Shown here in pieces: positions 51,540-61,919 of a stretch of DNA of 64,000 nucleotides. This DNA is from Massilia mucilaginosa (lineage in GTDB: Bacteria; Pseudomonadota; Gammaproteobacteria; Burkholderiales; Burkholderiaceae_D): assembly GCF_011682145.1 (NCBI RefSeq), contig NZ_WHJH01000009.1, positions 91,454-155,453 on the forward strand, written 5' to 3'. Both the position numbers and the translations under genes were made by a program. Every line of letters starts with the position of its first letter. Position 1 is the stretch's first letter. The notes under the pieces were generated by a model, which had not been told where the DNA came from, made no database searches, and saw only the letters and a program-made list of their open reading frames with translations.

Positions 51540-52357
51540 TGCGCGCCCGTCCGCTGGCCACGTTCGGCCATTACCTGATCCTGTGCGTGCTCGCGGTGGT
51601 GTGCGTGTTCCCGTTCTGGTGGACCCTGGTGACTGCCATTTCGACCGAGGGTAATGTGTTCGCCTTCCCGCCCACCTTCTGGCCGCGCAAGCCGTCGCTG
51701 GAAAACTTTGCCGAGGTGTTCCGCGCGATTCCCATCCTGGCGTTCTTCAAGAACTCGGTGCTGATCGCCGTGTGCACCGTGTTCTGGAAGCTGGCATTGT
51801 GTTCGCTGGCGGCGTACCCGCTGGCGCGCATGCACTTCCGTGGCCGCAAACTGGTGTTCGGGATCATCCTCGCCACCCTGGTGCTGCCGTCCGAAGTGAA
51901 CTTCCTGGTGAACTTCATCACCGTCACCAAGCTCTCGCTGGTGGACACCTACACCGGCGTGATTTTGCCGAACGTGGTGACCGCCGTCGCCATTTTGCTG
52001 CTCAAGCAGGCCTTCGAGGAGGTGCCGCAAGACCTGATCGACGCCGCCCGCGTGGATGGCGCCTCGGAATGGATCATCTTCAGCAAGATCATGCTGCCGC
52101 TGATCGCGCCGTGGCTGGCCACGGTCGGCATCCTGACCGCGGTCGAAGCCTGGAACGAGTACATCTGGCCGTCGATCGTGATGAGCAAGCCGGACGAATT
52201 TCCGCTGTCGGTGGGCGTGCTGTATTTGCGCGGCACCTTCGGCAGCAGTACCCGCGTGATCGCGGCCGGCACCGTGCTGACGATCCTGCCCACGCTGGCC
52301 GCCTTCCTGTTCACGCAGCGCTTCTTCATGCGCGGCATGGACGGCGCAGTCAAGTAA
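51539..52357 (+). CDS. Sugar ABC permease 2
   Basis: A 272-aa MalG-type permease, six helices, EAA loop DLIDAARVDGASEWIIFSKIMLPLI. ATG 51539 lies in the stop of permease 1 (TGATG). Forms the membrane pore with permease 1; the ATPase is three genes on, after the MFS gene. Confidence 0.94.
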   Translation: MRARPLATFGHYLILCVLAVVCVFPFWWTLVTAISTEGNVFAFPPTFWPRKPSLENFAEVFRAIPILAFFKNSVLIAVCTVFWKLALCSLAAYPLARMHFRGRKLVFGIILATLVLPSEVNFLVNFITVTKLSLVDTYTGVILPNVVTAVAILLLKQAFEEVPQDLIDAARVDGASEWIIFSKIMLPLIAPWLATVGILTAVEAWNEYIWPSIVMSKPDEFPLSVGVLYLRGTFGSSTRVIAAGTVLTILPTLAAFLFTQRFFMRGMDGAVK

Positions 52358-52399
52358 GGCCGTTAAGAAACGTAGTTAAGTATCTCACCAAGGATGTCG

Positions 52400-53716
52400 A
52401 TGGAACTGACTAAAACAAGTAAAAAAGAACGCAGCCCGCTGGCATGGGTACCGAGCTTGTACCTGGCGCAGGGCCTGCCCTTCTTCGCGGTGGCGATGGT
52501 GGCCGGCCAGATGTTCAAGAGCATGGGCGTGGCCAACGACGACATCGCCCACTGGACCGCCGCCATCATGTCGGCCTGGATCTTCAAGCCGCTCTGGAGT
52601 CCCTTCCTGGAACTGGCGAGCAGCAAAAAGATCGTCGTGGTCAGCTTCCAGCTGATCGGCGGCGTCTGCCTCGGCCTGGTGGCGCTGGCGCTGCACATGC
52701 CGTTCTGGTTCGCCGCCTGCGTGGTCATGCTCACCCTGGTCGCCATTTCGTCCGCCACGCACGACGTGGCCTGCGACGGCCTGTATATCTCCAGCCTGAC
52801 GCAAAAAGAACAGGCGGCCTACGCTGGCTGGACCGGCACCTTTTTCAACGCCGGGCGCTTCATCTCGTCCGGCGGCCTGCTGCTGCTGGCCGGGTACTTT
52901 GAAAAGACCATGGGCGTCACCTCGGCCTGGACCATCGTGTTCTGCATCCTGGCGCTGATGATGGTCACGCTCGGCCTGTACAACGGCTGGGCGCTGCCGC
53001 TGGCAAAAAATCCGGTCAGCGCCGACATCACCGCAAGCGCGATTGCACGCACCCTCAAGGAAGTCATCATCGACTTCTTCAAGAAGCCCGGCATCTGGGT
53101 CTCGGTCCTGTTCATCATCCTGTTCCGCGCCGGCGAAGCACAGGTGCAGACCATCGGCCCGCTGTTCCTGCGCGAGGCGCGCAACCTGGGCGGACTGGGA
53201 TTGACGACGATCGAAGTGGGCGCCGTATACGGCACGGCGGGCACCGTCGCTTTCGTCATCGGCAGCATCGCCGGCGGCTACTTCACCTCGTGGCTGGGCC
53301 TCAAGCGCGCCATCCTGGTGCTGATCCTGGCGGTGAACCTGCCCAACCTGGTGTTCTACTTCTTGTCGACCACCCTGCCGACCGACCTGACCCTGATCGG
53401 CGCGGCGCTGGCGCTGGAGATGTTCGGCTACGGCTTCGGCTTCGTGGGCCTGATCCTGTACATGATGCAGGTGGTCGCGCCGGGCAAATACCAGACCGCG
53501 CACTACGCGTTCGCGACCGGGATCATGCAGCTCGGTTTTTCGCTGTTCAAGTGGGTCAGCGGCGATATCCAGATCGCGCTCGGCTACCACAACTTCTTCC
53601 TGTGGGTGCTGGCCGCCGCCGTGCCGGTGGCGATCCTGTCGCAGATCATTCCGATGAGCGCGAGCGAACGCCAGCAGGCCGACCTGGCGGCCGCGCGGCC
53701 ATCGACGGCGAGCTGA
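52400..53716 (+). CDS. AmpG-like MFS transporter in the nag operon
   Basis: A 438-aa major-facilitator protein with about 12 helices. The opening WVPSLYLAQGLPFFAVAMV and the AAIMSAWIFKPLWSPFLEL loop are like AmpG, the GlcNAc-anhydromuropeptide permease; it is also like MFS carriers seen in sugar loci. The start at 52400 is 5 nt after AAGGA; 52394 is two codons longer. Tight fit between ABC genes suggests a second route for GlcNAc-type substrates. Confidence 0.85.
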   Translation: MELTKTSKKERSPLAWVPSLYLAQGLPFFAVAMVAGQMFKSMGVANDDIAHWTAAIMSAWIFKPLWSPFLELASSKKIVVVSFQLIGGVCLGLVALALHMPFWFAACVVMLTLVAISSATHDVACDGLYISSLTQKEQAAYAGWTGTFFNAGRFISSGGLLLLAGYFEKTMGVTSAWTIVFCILALMMVTLGLYNGWALPLAKNPVSADITASAIARTLKEVIIDFFKKPGIWVSVLFIILFRAGEAQVQTIGPLFLREARNLGGLGLTTIEVGAVYGTAGTVAFVIGSIAGGYFTSWLGLKRAILVLILAVNLPNLVFYFLSTTLPTDLTLIGAALALEMFGYGFGFVGLILYMMQVVAPGKYQTAHYAFATGIMQLGFSLFKWVSGDIQIALGYHNFFLWVLAAAVPVAILSQIIPMSASERQQADLAAARPSTAS

Positions 53717-53717
53717 C

Positions 53718-54824
<1,107 letters not shown>

Positions 54825-55009
54825 ACCGCTCCGCACGGAAATCAGCGTGCAAAGATAAAGTTTATGTAACAATATGCGCTTCGTCCGAAATTCGCAGTTG
54901 AGATGCAACTGCGTCGGATGTCGCGTATGCAGGTCACGTGTCCACGGTTCGGCGCTCTGATGCGTTATAGCGTCAGGCTGTCTTTATGTCTTTGATTGAA
55001 GGATTTTCC

Positions 55010-56332
55010 ATGTCCCAGTTTCGTCTTGCTCGTATCAGCCTGATCTTGGCCGCCATTGGCCTCAACGCCGCCCCCGCGCTGATGACCAGCGCCAGCGCAC
55101 AAACCGCCCCGGCTACGCCTGCGACCAGCGCCGCTCCGACCAAACCCGACACCGTTCGTCCGGATCTGTACAAACTGCTCGAACCGGGCATGATCAAGGG
55201 CTTGATCGACGGCAAGAAATTCGCCGAAGTCCAGGAAAAAGTCGCCGCCGCCGAAGCCTTCGCCAACCGCACGCCGTACGAAACCTACGTCATCGAACGC
55301 ATGAAGTTCGCCCTGGCCTCGGCCAGCGGCAACGATGCCATGGCCATGAGCTCGCTCGAAGCGATCATCAACTCGCCGAGCACGCCGGCGGCCGACAAGC
55401 CGGAATTCATCCTGGCGATGGGCAACATGCAGTTCAACGCCAAGAACTATCCGAAGGCGATTGAATGGATGAAACGCTACATCAGCGACGGCGGTTCGCC
55501 GACCCGCGTGCGCGGTTCGATCGTGCGCGCCTACTTCCTGAACAACGATTTCGCCGCGGCCAAGACCGAAGTGACGGCCATGCTGGCCGAATCCGAAAAA
55601 GCCGGCAAGGTGCCGCCTGCGGACGACCTGCGCCTGCTGGCCACGATCGCCGGCAAGCAGAAGGACATGGCGACCTACACCGCCACCGTCGAGAAGCTGG
55701 TGGCCTCGTATCCGACCGAAGAACTGTGGGCCGACCTGCTGCACCGCATGTACGGCAAGACCAGCTTCAACAGCAAACTGCAACTGGACGCGTATCGTCT
55801 CGAGACGACCGTGCTCAAGCAGATGGAAGCGGAACAGTACGTCGAGATGGCTGAACTGGCGCTGCTGGCCGGTTTCCCGATCGAAGCGAAAAAGGCGGTT
55901 GACGCCGGTTTCGCCGCCAACGTGCTGGGCACCGGCGCCAACGCCGCCAAGCACAAGTCGCTGCGCGAGCGCGCCAACAAGAACGCCGCCGACGACGTCA
56001 AGAACATCGCTTCGGGCGAAGCCAGCGCGTCCAAGCTGAAGGACGGCACCGGCCTGGTCAACCTGGGTTATGCGTACTCGACCATGGACGAGTTCGACAA
56101 GGGCATCGACCTGATCGAAAAAGGCATCGCCAAAGGCGGCCTGAAGCGTCCTGAAGAAGCCAAGCTCAAGCTGGGCATGGCGCTGGCCAAGGCCGGCCGC
56201 AAGGATGATGCGATCAAGACGTTTGAGGGCATCAAGGGCACCGACGGCATCGGCGACCTGGCGCGCTACTGGGTGATGTGGTTGAAGCGTCCTGCCGATA
56301 CGGCAGCGGCAGCAGCGCCAGTCGCCAAGTAA
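55010..56332 (+). CDS. Exported TPR-like repeat protein
   Basis: A 440-aa exported protein, signal peptide ending in TSASA, then TPR-like helical repeats, e.g. FILAMGNMQFNAKNYPKAIEWMKRYISDGG, and a C-terminal LVNLGYAYSTMDEFDKGIDLIEKGI with LKLGMALAKAGRKDDAIKTFEGI. Lys/Ala-rich and codon-biased, which suggests high expression. The start at 55010 has AAGGA; 54986 gives an eight-residue extension. Function unknown. Confidence 0.82.
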   Translation: MSQFRLARISLILAAIGLNAAPALMTSASAQTAPATPATSAAPTKPDTVRPDLYKLLEPGMIKGLIDGKKFAEVQEKVAAAEAFANRTPYETYVIERMKFALASASGNDAMAMSSLEAIINSPSTPAADKPEFILAMGNMQFNAKNYPKAIEWMKRYISDGGSPTRVRGSIVRAYFLNNDFAAAKTEVTAMLAESEKAGKVPPADDLRLLATIAGKQKDMATYTATVEKLVASYPTEELWADLLHRMYGKTSFNSKLQLDAYRLETTVLKQMEAEQYVEMAELALLAGFPIEAKKAVDAGFAANVLGTGANAAKHKSLRERANKNAADDVKNIASGEASASKLKDGTGLVNLGYAYSTMDEFDKGIDLIEKGIAKGGLKRPEEAKLKLGMALAKAGRKDDAIKTFEGIKGTDGIGDLARYWVMWLKRPADTAAAAAPVAK

Positions 56333-56354
56333 TTCACGGCATCGCTGTTTGATC

Positions 56355-56390
56355 GGGCGGGTTCCGGCGCAAGCCGGGCCCGCCCTTTTT
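56355..56390 (+). terminator. Terminator
   Basis: GGGCGGG/CCCGCCC stem with inner CCGG arms followed by five T, 22 bp after the TPR gene. Confidence 0.9.
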
Positions 56391-56564
56391 CGTTGGTGCC
56401 GCCTGAGATTATTGAAGTCAAACAGGATGAAGGTGAGTTGAATCAATTGCCTGTTGGCGCCATCTGACCTTGATAGCCACCTTGGTCATCGCGGTCCTTG
56501 AAGCGGGTTAGCCGCACGTAAAAAAGGTGCTATCCTAGTGACGCTCTTTACGGAGTTTTTGCTT

Positions 56565-56894
56565 ATGCCAAGCACATCACTAGAGCTTTCTGCGCAACTT
56601 AAGGAGCGGGTCGTTGCGGCAGCCGAAAGATTGGGAATCAGCACGCACGCGTTCATGGTCGGAGCGATCAGGCAAGCTACAGATGCCGCTGAGCAGCGAG
56701 CGGAGTTCGTTGCGCAGGCCCAAGCTGCGCTCGCCGACATGCGGGAAACCGGGTTGGGCTACGATGCTGAAGACGTGCGCGCGTATCTGCGCGAGCGCCT
56801 CATGCACGACAAGGCAGTCAGGCCAGAGCCCAAGTACTGGCGAACATGGCGCGTTTCCGTCCCCTCACCTGAAGGTCGGGAATATCCGGCATGA
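56565..56894 (+). CDS. RHH-type antitoxin-like protein
   Basis: A 109-aa protein whose first 45 residues (MPSTSLELSAQLKERVVAAAERLGIS-THAFMVGAIRQ) look like a ribbon-helix-helix DNA-binding antitoxin, followed by a helical tail. GGAG is 9 nt before the ATG. No RelE/ParE toxin follows; instead the next gene overlaps by ATGA and has an immunity-like look. GC is lower here than in the nag region. Confidence 0.72.
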   Translation: MPSTSLELSAQLKERVVAAAERLGISTHAFMVGAIRQATDAAEQRAEFVAQAQAALADMRETGLGYDAEDVRAYLRERLMHDKAVRPEPKYWRTWRVSVPSPEGREYPA

Positions 56895-57250
56895 TCCAAC
56901 ACAGTCTTGACGCGCTCGCACGATTCAGCGCACCAGACGACGATCAATTGAAAGCGCTGCACAACTCAATCATTTCCCTGAGTACGGAAGGCTGCGGCCC
57001 GCGCGAATGCCGTGCCCTGCTGAACGTGTTCGAGCGATTTCCGGACCATGATGGCGATGGCCTGTTTTCGTCCATCGTTCACTTGCTTGAACCATGTACC
57101 GGATACGAAACGATGCTGATCAAATCGGTCGGGCCCGCATCGGTTCCCTTCAATGCACTCATGAGCGACCGCTTGTTGAACAGTGGCGTGACCGAGGTCG
57201 GTGGACAGTCGTTGATGGCGCTCCTGGCCGCTGCAAAGGCCCATCACTGA
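56891..57250 (+). CDS. Hypothetical protein, immunity-like
   Basis: A 119-aa soluble acidic protein. The run RALLNVFERFPDHDGDGLFSSIVHLLEP, then PASVPFNALMSDRLLNSGVTEVGG, resembles small immunity proteins of contact-dependent toxins, but I cannot name a family. It starts within the antitoxin-like stop and ends overlapping the convergent gene by 7 bp. Confidence 0.65.
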   Translation: MIQHSLDALARFSAPDDDQLKALHNSIISLSTEGCGPRECRALLNVFERFPDHDGDGLFSSIVHLLEPCTGYETMLIKSVGPASVPFNALMSDRLLNSGVTEVGGQSLMALLAAAKAHH

Positions 57251-57897
57251 TCTTGAAGGCGCTTGATCCAATTCCAGAATGGGTCACGCGATTCCGGGTC
57301 GTCCATGCTGACAGTACTTGAAACGATCTCCGATGCCCGTTCCGGAATGCTCAGTCCAAGTGTCCCTTCAACATAGTCTTGAAACAGCAGCGGTGGTGGA
57401 GTGTCATCGTCCTCGTCGTCGCAATGCTCCTCAAATACCTCAGCGGGCGTTCGCTGGAAATCGTCTGGCCAGCAGAGTTCGGCGTAGCCAATTGCCAGCA
57501 GGCGCAACAGGTCCTCCATATTTTCAGTCAGCACACAAAGCATCACCGACCCGGACCCCGAGCCCACATGCACGATTCGCTGGTGCCCATCGTCGTCCAG
57601 CCAAAGCCCGGCCCAGGATCCATCGCCGCCGGTTCTCAGAAATATCACCAGCCGGTCGTTCACCTCGGGATCATCACGGTGGGTCCAGCCGGCGGTAGCG
57701 GCAGGGTCGGGCACGTGGAAGGCGTTTGCCGTGACATCGTCATATTCGGGCTCAGGGTACACGGTCATATAGCGGACCCCATCGCGGCGCGTCTGGACGC
57801 AGCCGTGTTCTTCCATGAATTGCAGGGCGTGCCGCAACACGTCCGGCAGCGGATTGCGTTTTGGAAACGCGGCTGCCATGTCGTCGGTGAATTTCAT
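57244..57897 (-). CDS. SMI1/KNR4-like hypothetical protein
   Basis: A 217-aa acidic protein with RLVIFLRTGGDGSWAGLWLDDDG, ENMEDLLRLLAIGYAELCWP and C-terminal YVEGTLGLSIP...TVSMDDPESRDPFWNWIKRLQ. The overall layout fits SUKH/SMI1-type immunity proteins. It is preceded by AGGA and is the last of three leftward genes. No toxin partner is visible. Confidence 0.65.
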   Translation of the reverse strand: MKFTDDMAAAFPKRNPLPDVLRHALQFMEEHGCVQTRRDGVRYMTVYPEPEYDDVTANAFHVPDPAATAGWTHRDDPEVNDRLVIFLRTGGDGSWAGLWLDDDGHQRIVHVGSGSGSVMLCVLTENMEDLLRLLAIGYAELCWPDDFQRTPAEVFEEHCDDEDDDTPPPLLFQDYVEGTLGLSIPERASEIVSSTVSMDDPESRDPFWNWIKRLQDQ

Positions 57898-57911
57898 GTG
57901 TTCCTATCGAA

Positions 57912-58139
57912 CTATTCTTCAGGCACCGGGCCGGCCATGACGGTTATCTCGCAATCGGGCAATGCAAGTCTTGCTTTTGCAGACCGAACCAGGAAGTCAG
58001 CTCGATTTGCCGCAAGATAAGCACGAGCTCGCGCAAGCTCTACCTCCAAGTCGACCGCCGGAGCTATCTTGCTCCGGCGCGGAATCGGCGTGTCCGAGAC
58101 ACTCTGCTCAACATGACCATCACGTGTATGTTTTTTCAT
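57912..58139 (-). CDS. Small hypothetical protein downstream of GNAT-like gene
   Basis: A 75-aa hydrophilic protein, MKKHTRDGHVEQSVSDTPIP..., with a central helix LEVELARARAYLAANRADFLV. Its start overlaps the end of the upstream GNAT-like gene by 20 bp and has AGGA. It may be an antitoxin-like partner, by size and coupling only. Confidence 0.6.
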   Translation of the reverse strand: MKKHTRDGHVEQSVSDTPIPRRSKIAPAVDLEVELARARAYLAANRADFLVRSAKARLALPDCEITVMAGPVPEE

Positions 58140-58689
58140 GTCTGTCCTCATCCCACCCAGATGGTGCGGGCAAAAATTTTTTGAGGCCAGTGATCTTACC
58201 GCGCCTCGTAATCACCTCGGTATAGCCCAACAAGCGGTAAAAATCAAGCAGCGCATGGACTGGGGAGGAAATGACGGCTTCCCGACAACCGGCGAGGCCA
58301 CCAAGTATTTCCAGATACACAGTCGCAATCTCTCCGACCATGCCGACAAGCGGGTGATTGCCTGGAGCACGCTCTATAAAATCAATTCGTGCAACAACTC
58401 TCCCATCACTAATTTTGCCGATAACGAGACCGCACAAGAGTGGATCTATCCAAATCGCCAGCTCGACACGTCGGTGACGACGTCTGAATTTTCGCACAAG
58501 CCGTTCCCAATCCCAGTTTACGCGGCGATCTTTCCAACCGGCGACGGCGACGAGGGATGCCTCACCAATTTCTGTAAGCCGCATATCCGGGCTGGCCTTT
58601 CCGGAGAACTCCTCCATCACAGCCTGCCGCGCGACCTGCCGCAGATCGCGGTATCGGTTCTCCAATGCAAGCCGGGAAGGATTAAGCAC
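58120..58689 (-). CDS. GNAT-fold-like hypothetical protein
   Basis: A 189-aa protein with GTG start at 58689 behind GAGGA. An opening NRYRDLRQVARQAVMEEF is followed by a basic strand region and a C-terminal VYLEILGGLAGCREAVISSPVHALLDFYRLLGYTEV that resembles the end of GNAT acetyltransferases (helix plus Y-x-x-x-G-Y/F). The acetyl-CoA pyrophosphate loop is not clear, so activity is unproven. Translationally coupled to the 75-aa gene. Confidence 0.65.
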   Translation of the reverse strand: MLNPSRLALENRYRDLRQVARQAVMEEFSGKASPDMRLTEIGEASLVAVAGWKDRRVNWDWERLVRKFRRRHRRVELAIWIDPLLCGLVIGKISDGRVVARIDFIERAPGNHPLVGMVGEIATVYLEILGGLAGCREAVISSPVHALLDFYRLLGYTEVITRRGKITGLKKFLPAPSGWDEDRHEKTYT

Positions 58690-58706
58690 AATGTCCTCTC
58701 AAAAGA

Positions 58707-58734
58707 AACGGGACGCACAAGCGTCCCGTTTTTT
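58707..58734. terminator. Terminator after the TonB-dependent receptor
   Basis: ACGGGACGC/GCGTCCCGT stem with T-rich stretches on both sides, 33 bp after the receptor stop. Confidence 0.85.
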
Positions 58735-58766
58735 ATCAAAGGGACCGAAGTCCCTCCATCATCGGC

Positions 58767-61550
58767 TTAGTATTTGCCGTGCAGCGCCAGGTAGATCTGG
58801 CGGCCGTTCTTGTACAGCGAACCCGGCACATCCATCGCGCCAGCGGTATGAATCACCGAACGCACCAGCGGATTGTTCAGATCCTTGCCATCGAGCGTGA
58901 TGCTGAAGTTCTCGTTGATCTGGTACGCCAGCGATGCCGACAGCGATCCCACCGAGGCCTGGTACGAGGCCGAACTGCGGCTCGTGCCATTCAGGAAGCC
59001 CGAGCGCCAGCTATACGTCAACCGCGCGCTGATCTTGTTCTGCTCATAGAAAGCGCCGACGTTGTAGGCGTTCTTGGACGTTCCGATCAGGGTGCAATCG
59101 GCATACGTGAGCGCGCCGCACATCGAGCCCGGCGCCTTGCCGGTCTCTTTACCCAGGGTGTAGGTATAGTTGGCGTTCACGCCGAAGCCTGCCGGCAGCG
59201 CCTGCTGATACGAGAACTCCAGGCCCTTCACTTCCGCCGTGGTGTTGAGCGGGGTGTCGATCTTGTACTCGGTGTTCTTCTTCTGCAGCTGGTTGTAGAA
59301 GGTCGCCGTGCCCGAACCGTAGGTCACGTAGCCGTCCAGCGCCGAGTAGAACGCGCCGGCCGACAGCAGCGACTTCTCGGCAAAGTACCACTCCACGCCC
59401 AGGTCGAAGTTATTGGCGCGGATCGGACGCAGGTTCGGATTGCCCGCTTTGCCGGTGCCCTGCACATCGAGCAGGTCGGTGCCGGCCATCTGGCCCAGTT
59501 CCGGACGCGCCATGGTGCGGCTGGTCGAGAAGCGCGCCACCAGGTTCTTCGACAGGTCCATGCGGAAGTTTGCGCTTGGCAGGAAGTCGAGGTAGGTATT
59601 GGTGTACAGGCGCGGCTCGAAAGTGCCGCTCGGCGCGATCTCGTTGCGTTCGACTTCTTCCTTGGTGTGCACCACGCGCACGCCGATATTGCCCGAAATG
59701 CCGTCGGCGCCGAAGTTCGCCATCACGTAGGCCGAGCGGGTCGGCTCCTTGATCTTGAATTCGTTTTGCTTGAGGTGGCCTTCGTACTTGGCATGGGTGC
59801 TCAGCCAGTTGTTGACCGCTTCGCGCGAGAAGGTCCACCAGCCGGCGCCGTTGGCGTCGAGGTCGTTGAACTCGGTCGGGAACGAAGTCAGGCCGCCCAT
59901 CGGCAGGTTGCTGACCAAACTCAGGCTCGGCAAGGCGTTGATGCCGATGGCGGTCAGGTCGCGCTTGTGCTCCGCGCCGCGCACGCCGAACTGGATCGAC
60001 TGCACGCTGGCCAGGTCGAGTTTGTAGGTGCCGTCGATCTGGCCGTAGACTTCCTTGTCGATCGCGGTCACGTGCGAGCCGTAGGTGTAAGGCACATTGC
60101 CGCTGCCGTCAGGGCCGCCGCCGATCGAAAACTTGTCGGCGCCCGGAATCACGTAGGTGACCGCCTTGTCGATCCCGTTCATGGTGTAGCTGCCGCCGGC
60201 GTACGGCATCCAGATGCCCAGCGCGCCGCTCTTGGTATTACCCAGGCCCTTGGTCGAACCGACCTTGCCGGCCAGGGTCAGCTTGTCGTTGACCCGCCAT
60301 TTGCCGTCCAGGTTGACGAACTTGGATTGGCTTTCGGCGATCGGGCGGCTGAATTCTTCCTGCACCGCGCTCGACATCGTACCGCACACCGCGCCGCAGT
60401 TGGCCGGCACGGTGCCGGTCAGCTGGGTCAGCACGCCGTTGTTGACAGTACCGCTCACGTTACCGGCCGGGAAATCCTTGGCCGTCCAGTTGGGCGCCAG
60501 GAAGCGGCCCAGCGACTGCATGAAGTTGTGGTTGATATTCGGTGCGTCCAGGTGCGAACGGAACACGCTCAGGTCGAGCGTGATGTCGCTGGTCGGCTTG
60601 AACTGCACGTCGATCAGGCCGCCCTTGCGGGTGCGCTCCTGCTCGAACCAGGCGGTGCCGCCCAGGTAGTTGGCCTTGGCGCCCTTGACCGGATCGGTCT
60701 TGATGGCGGTCGAGGAACCGGGCACGCCCTTGTCGATGGACGAACCGGGATCGACCGGATCGTACCAGAGGCCGTTTTCCTGGCCGACCCGGCTCAGGGT
60801 GCGTTTTTCATGGAAACCCTGGACCATCACGGCCAGGTTGCCGGCCTCGTTCTTCCAGTTCACCAGGCCGTTGAACTGGCCATCGTTCTTGCCGGAGTTT
60901 TGCGAATTGACAGCGCCCAGGCTGACCTGTGCACTGATGCCTTTTTTGAAGTCCAGCGGTTTGCGCGTTTCGATGTCCACCACACCGACGGCGCCGCCTT
61001 CGAGCAGGTTGGCCTGCGAACCTTTGTGCACCGTGACGCGGCCGATCAGTTCGGACGGGAACAGGGAGAAGCTGACGCTGCGCCCGCCGCCGATGATGTT
61101 ATCGGCAAACCAGTCGCCGCTCGAGACGGTGTGGCTGTTCAGGGTGGTGAGGGTCAGGCCGAACGGGGTGCCGCGCAGGGCCACGCGGTCGTTCTCGCCG
61201 AAGCTGCCTTCCGAGCCGCCGGCCGCGGCCACGCTCACGCCTGGCAGGCGTTGCAGGGAGTCGGCGACGTTTTTGTCGGGCATCTTGCCCACGTCTTCAG
61301 CAGTAATGACTTCGACCATCGTGTCCGAATTGCGCTTCTGATTCAGCGACTGCTGCATGGCCGCGCGAATACCGGTCACGACCACTACTTCGGTCTTCGC
61401 TTCCGGGTCCACGGCCGGCACGGTCGCTTGGGCCTGGGCCGACATCGCAATACTTAACACCAGAATAGCTGCCGCCGACGCTACCGGCGTCAGGCTGGTC
61501 GATACAGGACGCTCTGCGTTCTTATTCACTACTGACTGATTGCGCTTCAT
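58767..61550 (-). CDS. TonB-dependent receptor (Xanthomonas-Caulobacter type)
   Basis: A 927-aa outer-membrane receptor. Signal peptide ends MSAQAQA; the plug starts VVVTGIRAAMQQSLNQKRNSDTMVEVITAEDVGKMPDKNVADSLQRLPGVSV (in parts), the text of the TonB-Xanth-Caul family used for glycan uptake; the chain ends in aromatic HGKY as expected for a 22-strand barrel. ATG 61550 has AAGGGGGAA. It is divergent from a second GntR gene and shares GGTATT operators with the nag operon, so GlcNAc/chitin oligosaccharide uptake is likely (inference). Confidence 0.92.
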   Translation of the reverse strand: MKRNQSVVNKNAERPVSTSLTPVASAAAILVLSIAMSAQAQATVPAVDPEAKTEVVVVTGIRAAMQQSLNQKRNSDTMVEVITAEDVGKMPDKNVADSLQRLPGVSVAAAGGSEGSFGENDRVALRGTPFGLTLTTLNSHTVSSGDWFADNIIGGGRSVSFSLFPSELIGRVTVHKGSQANLLEGGAVGVVDIETRKPLDFKKGISAQVSLGAVNSQNSGKNDGQFNGLVNWKNEAGNLAVMVQGFHEKRTLSRVGQENGLWYDPVDPGSSIDKGVPGSSTAIKTDPVKGAKANYLGGTAWFEQERTRKGGLIDVQFKPTSDITLDLSVFRSHLDAPNINHNFMQSLGRFLAPNWTAKDFPAGNVSGTVNNGVLTQLTGTVPANCGAVCGTMSSAVQEEFSRPIAESQSKFVNLDGKWRVNDKLTLAGKVGSTKGLGNTKSGALGIWMPYAGGSYTMNGIDKAVTYVIPGADKFSIGGGPDGSGNVPYTYGSHVTAIDKEVYGQIDGTYKLDLASVQSIQFGVRGAEHKRDLTAIGINALPSLSLVSNLPMGGLTSFPTEFNDLDANGAGWWTFSREAVNNWLSTHAKYEGHLKQNEFKIKEPTRSAYVMANFGADGISGNIGVRVVHTKEEVERNEIAPSGTFEPRLYTNTYLDFLPSANFRMDLSKNLVARFSTSRTMARPELGQMAGTDLLDVQGTGKAGNPNLRPIRANNFDLGVEWYFAEKSLLSAGAFYSALDGYVTYGSGTATFYNQLQKKNTEYKIDTPLNTTAEVKGLEFSYQQALPAGFGVNANYTYTLGKETGKAPGSMCGALTYADCTLIGTSKNAYNVGAFYEQNKISARLTYSWRSGFLNGTSRSSASYQASVGSLSASLAYQINENFSITLDGKDLNNPLVRSVIHTAGAMDVPGSLYKNGRQIYLALHGKY

Positions 61551-61667
61551 TACTTCCCCCTTGATGTTGGCTCCGTGAGTAAGCCAGTTCATTTTTAACA
61601 ACGACTTTTTATGTGCTACGGGTACCACCACGTCTAAAACCAATCTAACGCCAATATACTCCTCTTT

Positions 61668-61686
61668 AATACCAGAACACTACCAG
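61668..61686 (-). promoter_or_regulatory. Receptor-side operator half-sites
   Basis: On the minus strand CTGGTAGT and CTGGTATT occur 11 bp apart (61686-61679 and 61675-61668), about 120 bp before the receptor start. Confidence 0.7.
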
Positions 61687-61794
61687 TTAAGTGATTTTTT
61701 TCATATGTTGTTTCGTTAATACAGGGGTGGACTGGGAAATTGGCCAAGTGGTCTGGTCATCCGCGGGGAATTTGGCCTAGTTGTGAGAGGGAGG

Positions 61795-61822
61795 GGTATT
61801 TCGGCGGTCTTTTTTTGGTATT
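61795..61822 (+). promoter_or_regulatory. GntR-side operator, three phased half-sites
   Basis: GGTATT at 61795, GGTCTT at 61806 and GGTATT at 61817, each exactly 11 bp apart, about 100 bp before the GntR start. Confidence 0.75.
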
Positions 61823-61919
61823 ATCGTTATATGCAAATTCGACAACTGCATGATGTGGCGGATTTGCGCCATTGACCGGGAAAAGTGGTCCCATCCTTAC
61901 AGAAGAAAGCGCCATTGGT

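Noticed and set aside
58779..61457. 892-codon plus-strand frame opposite the TonB-dependent receptor
   Set aside because: Antisense shadow; the receptor has signal peptide, plug and C-terminal aromatic residue.
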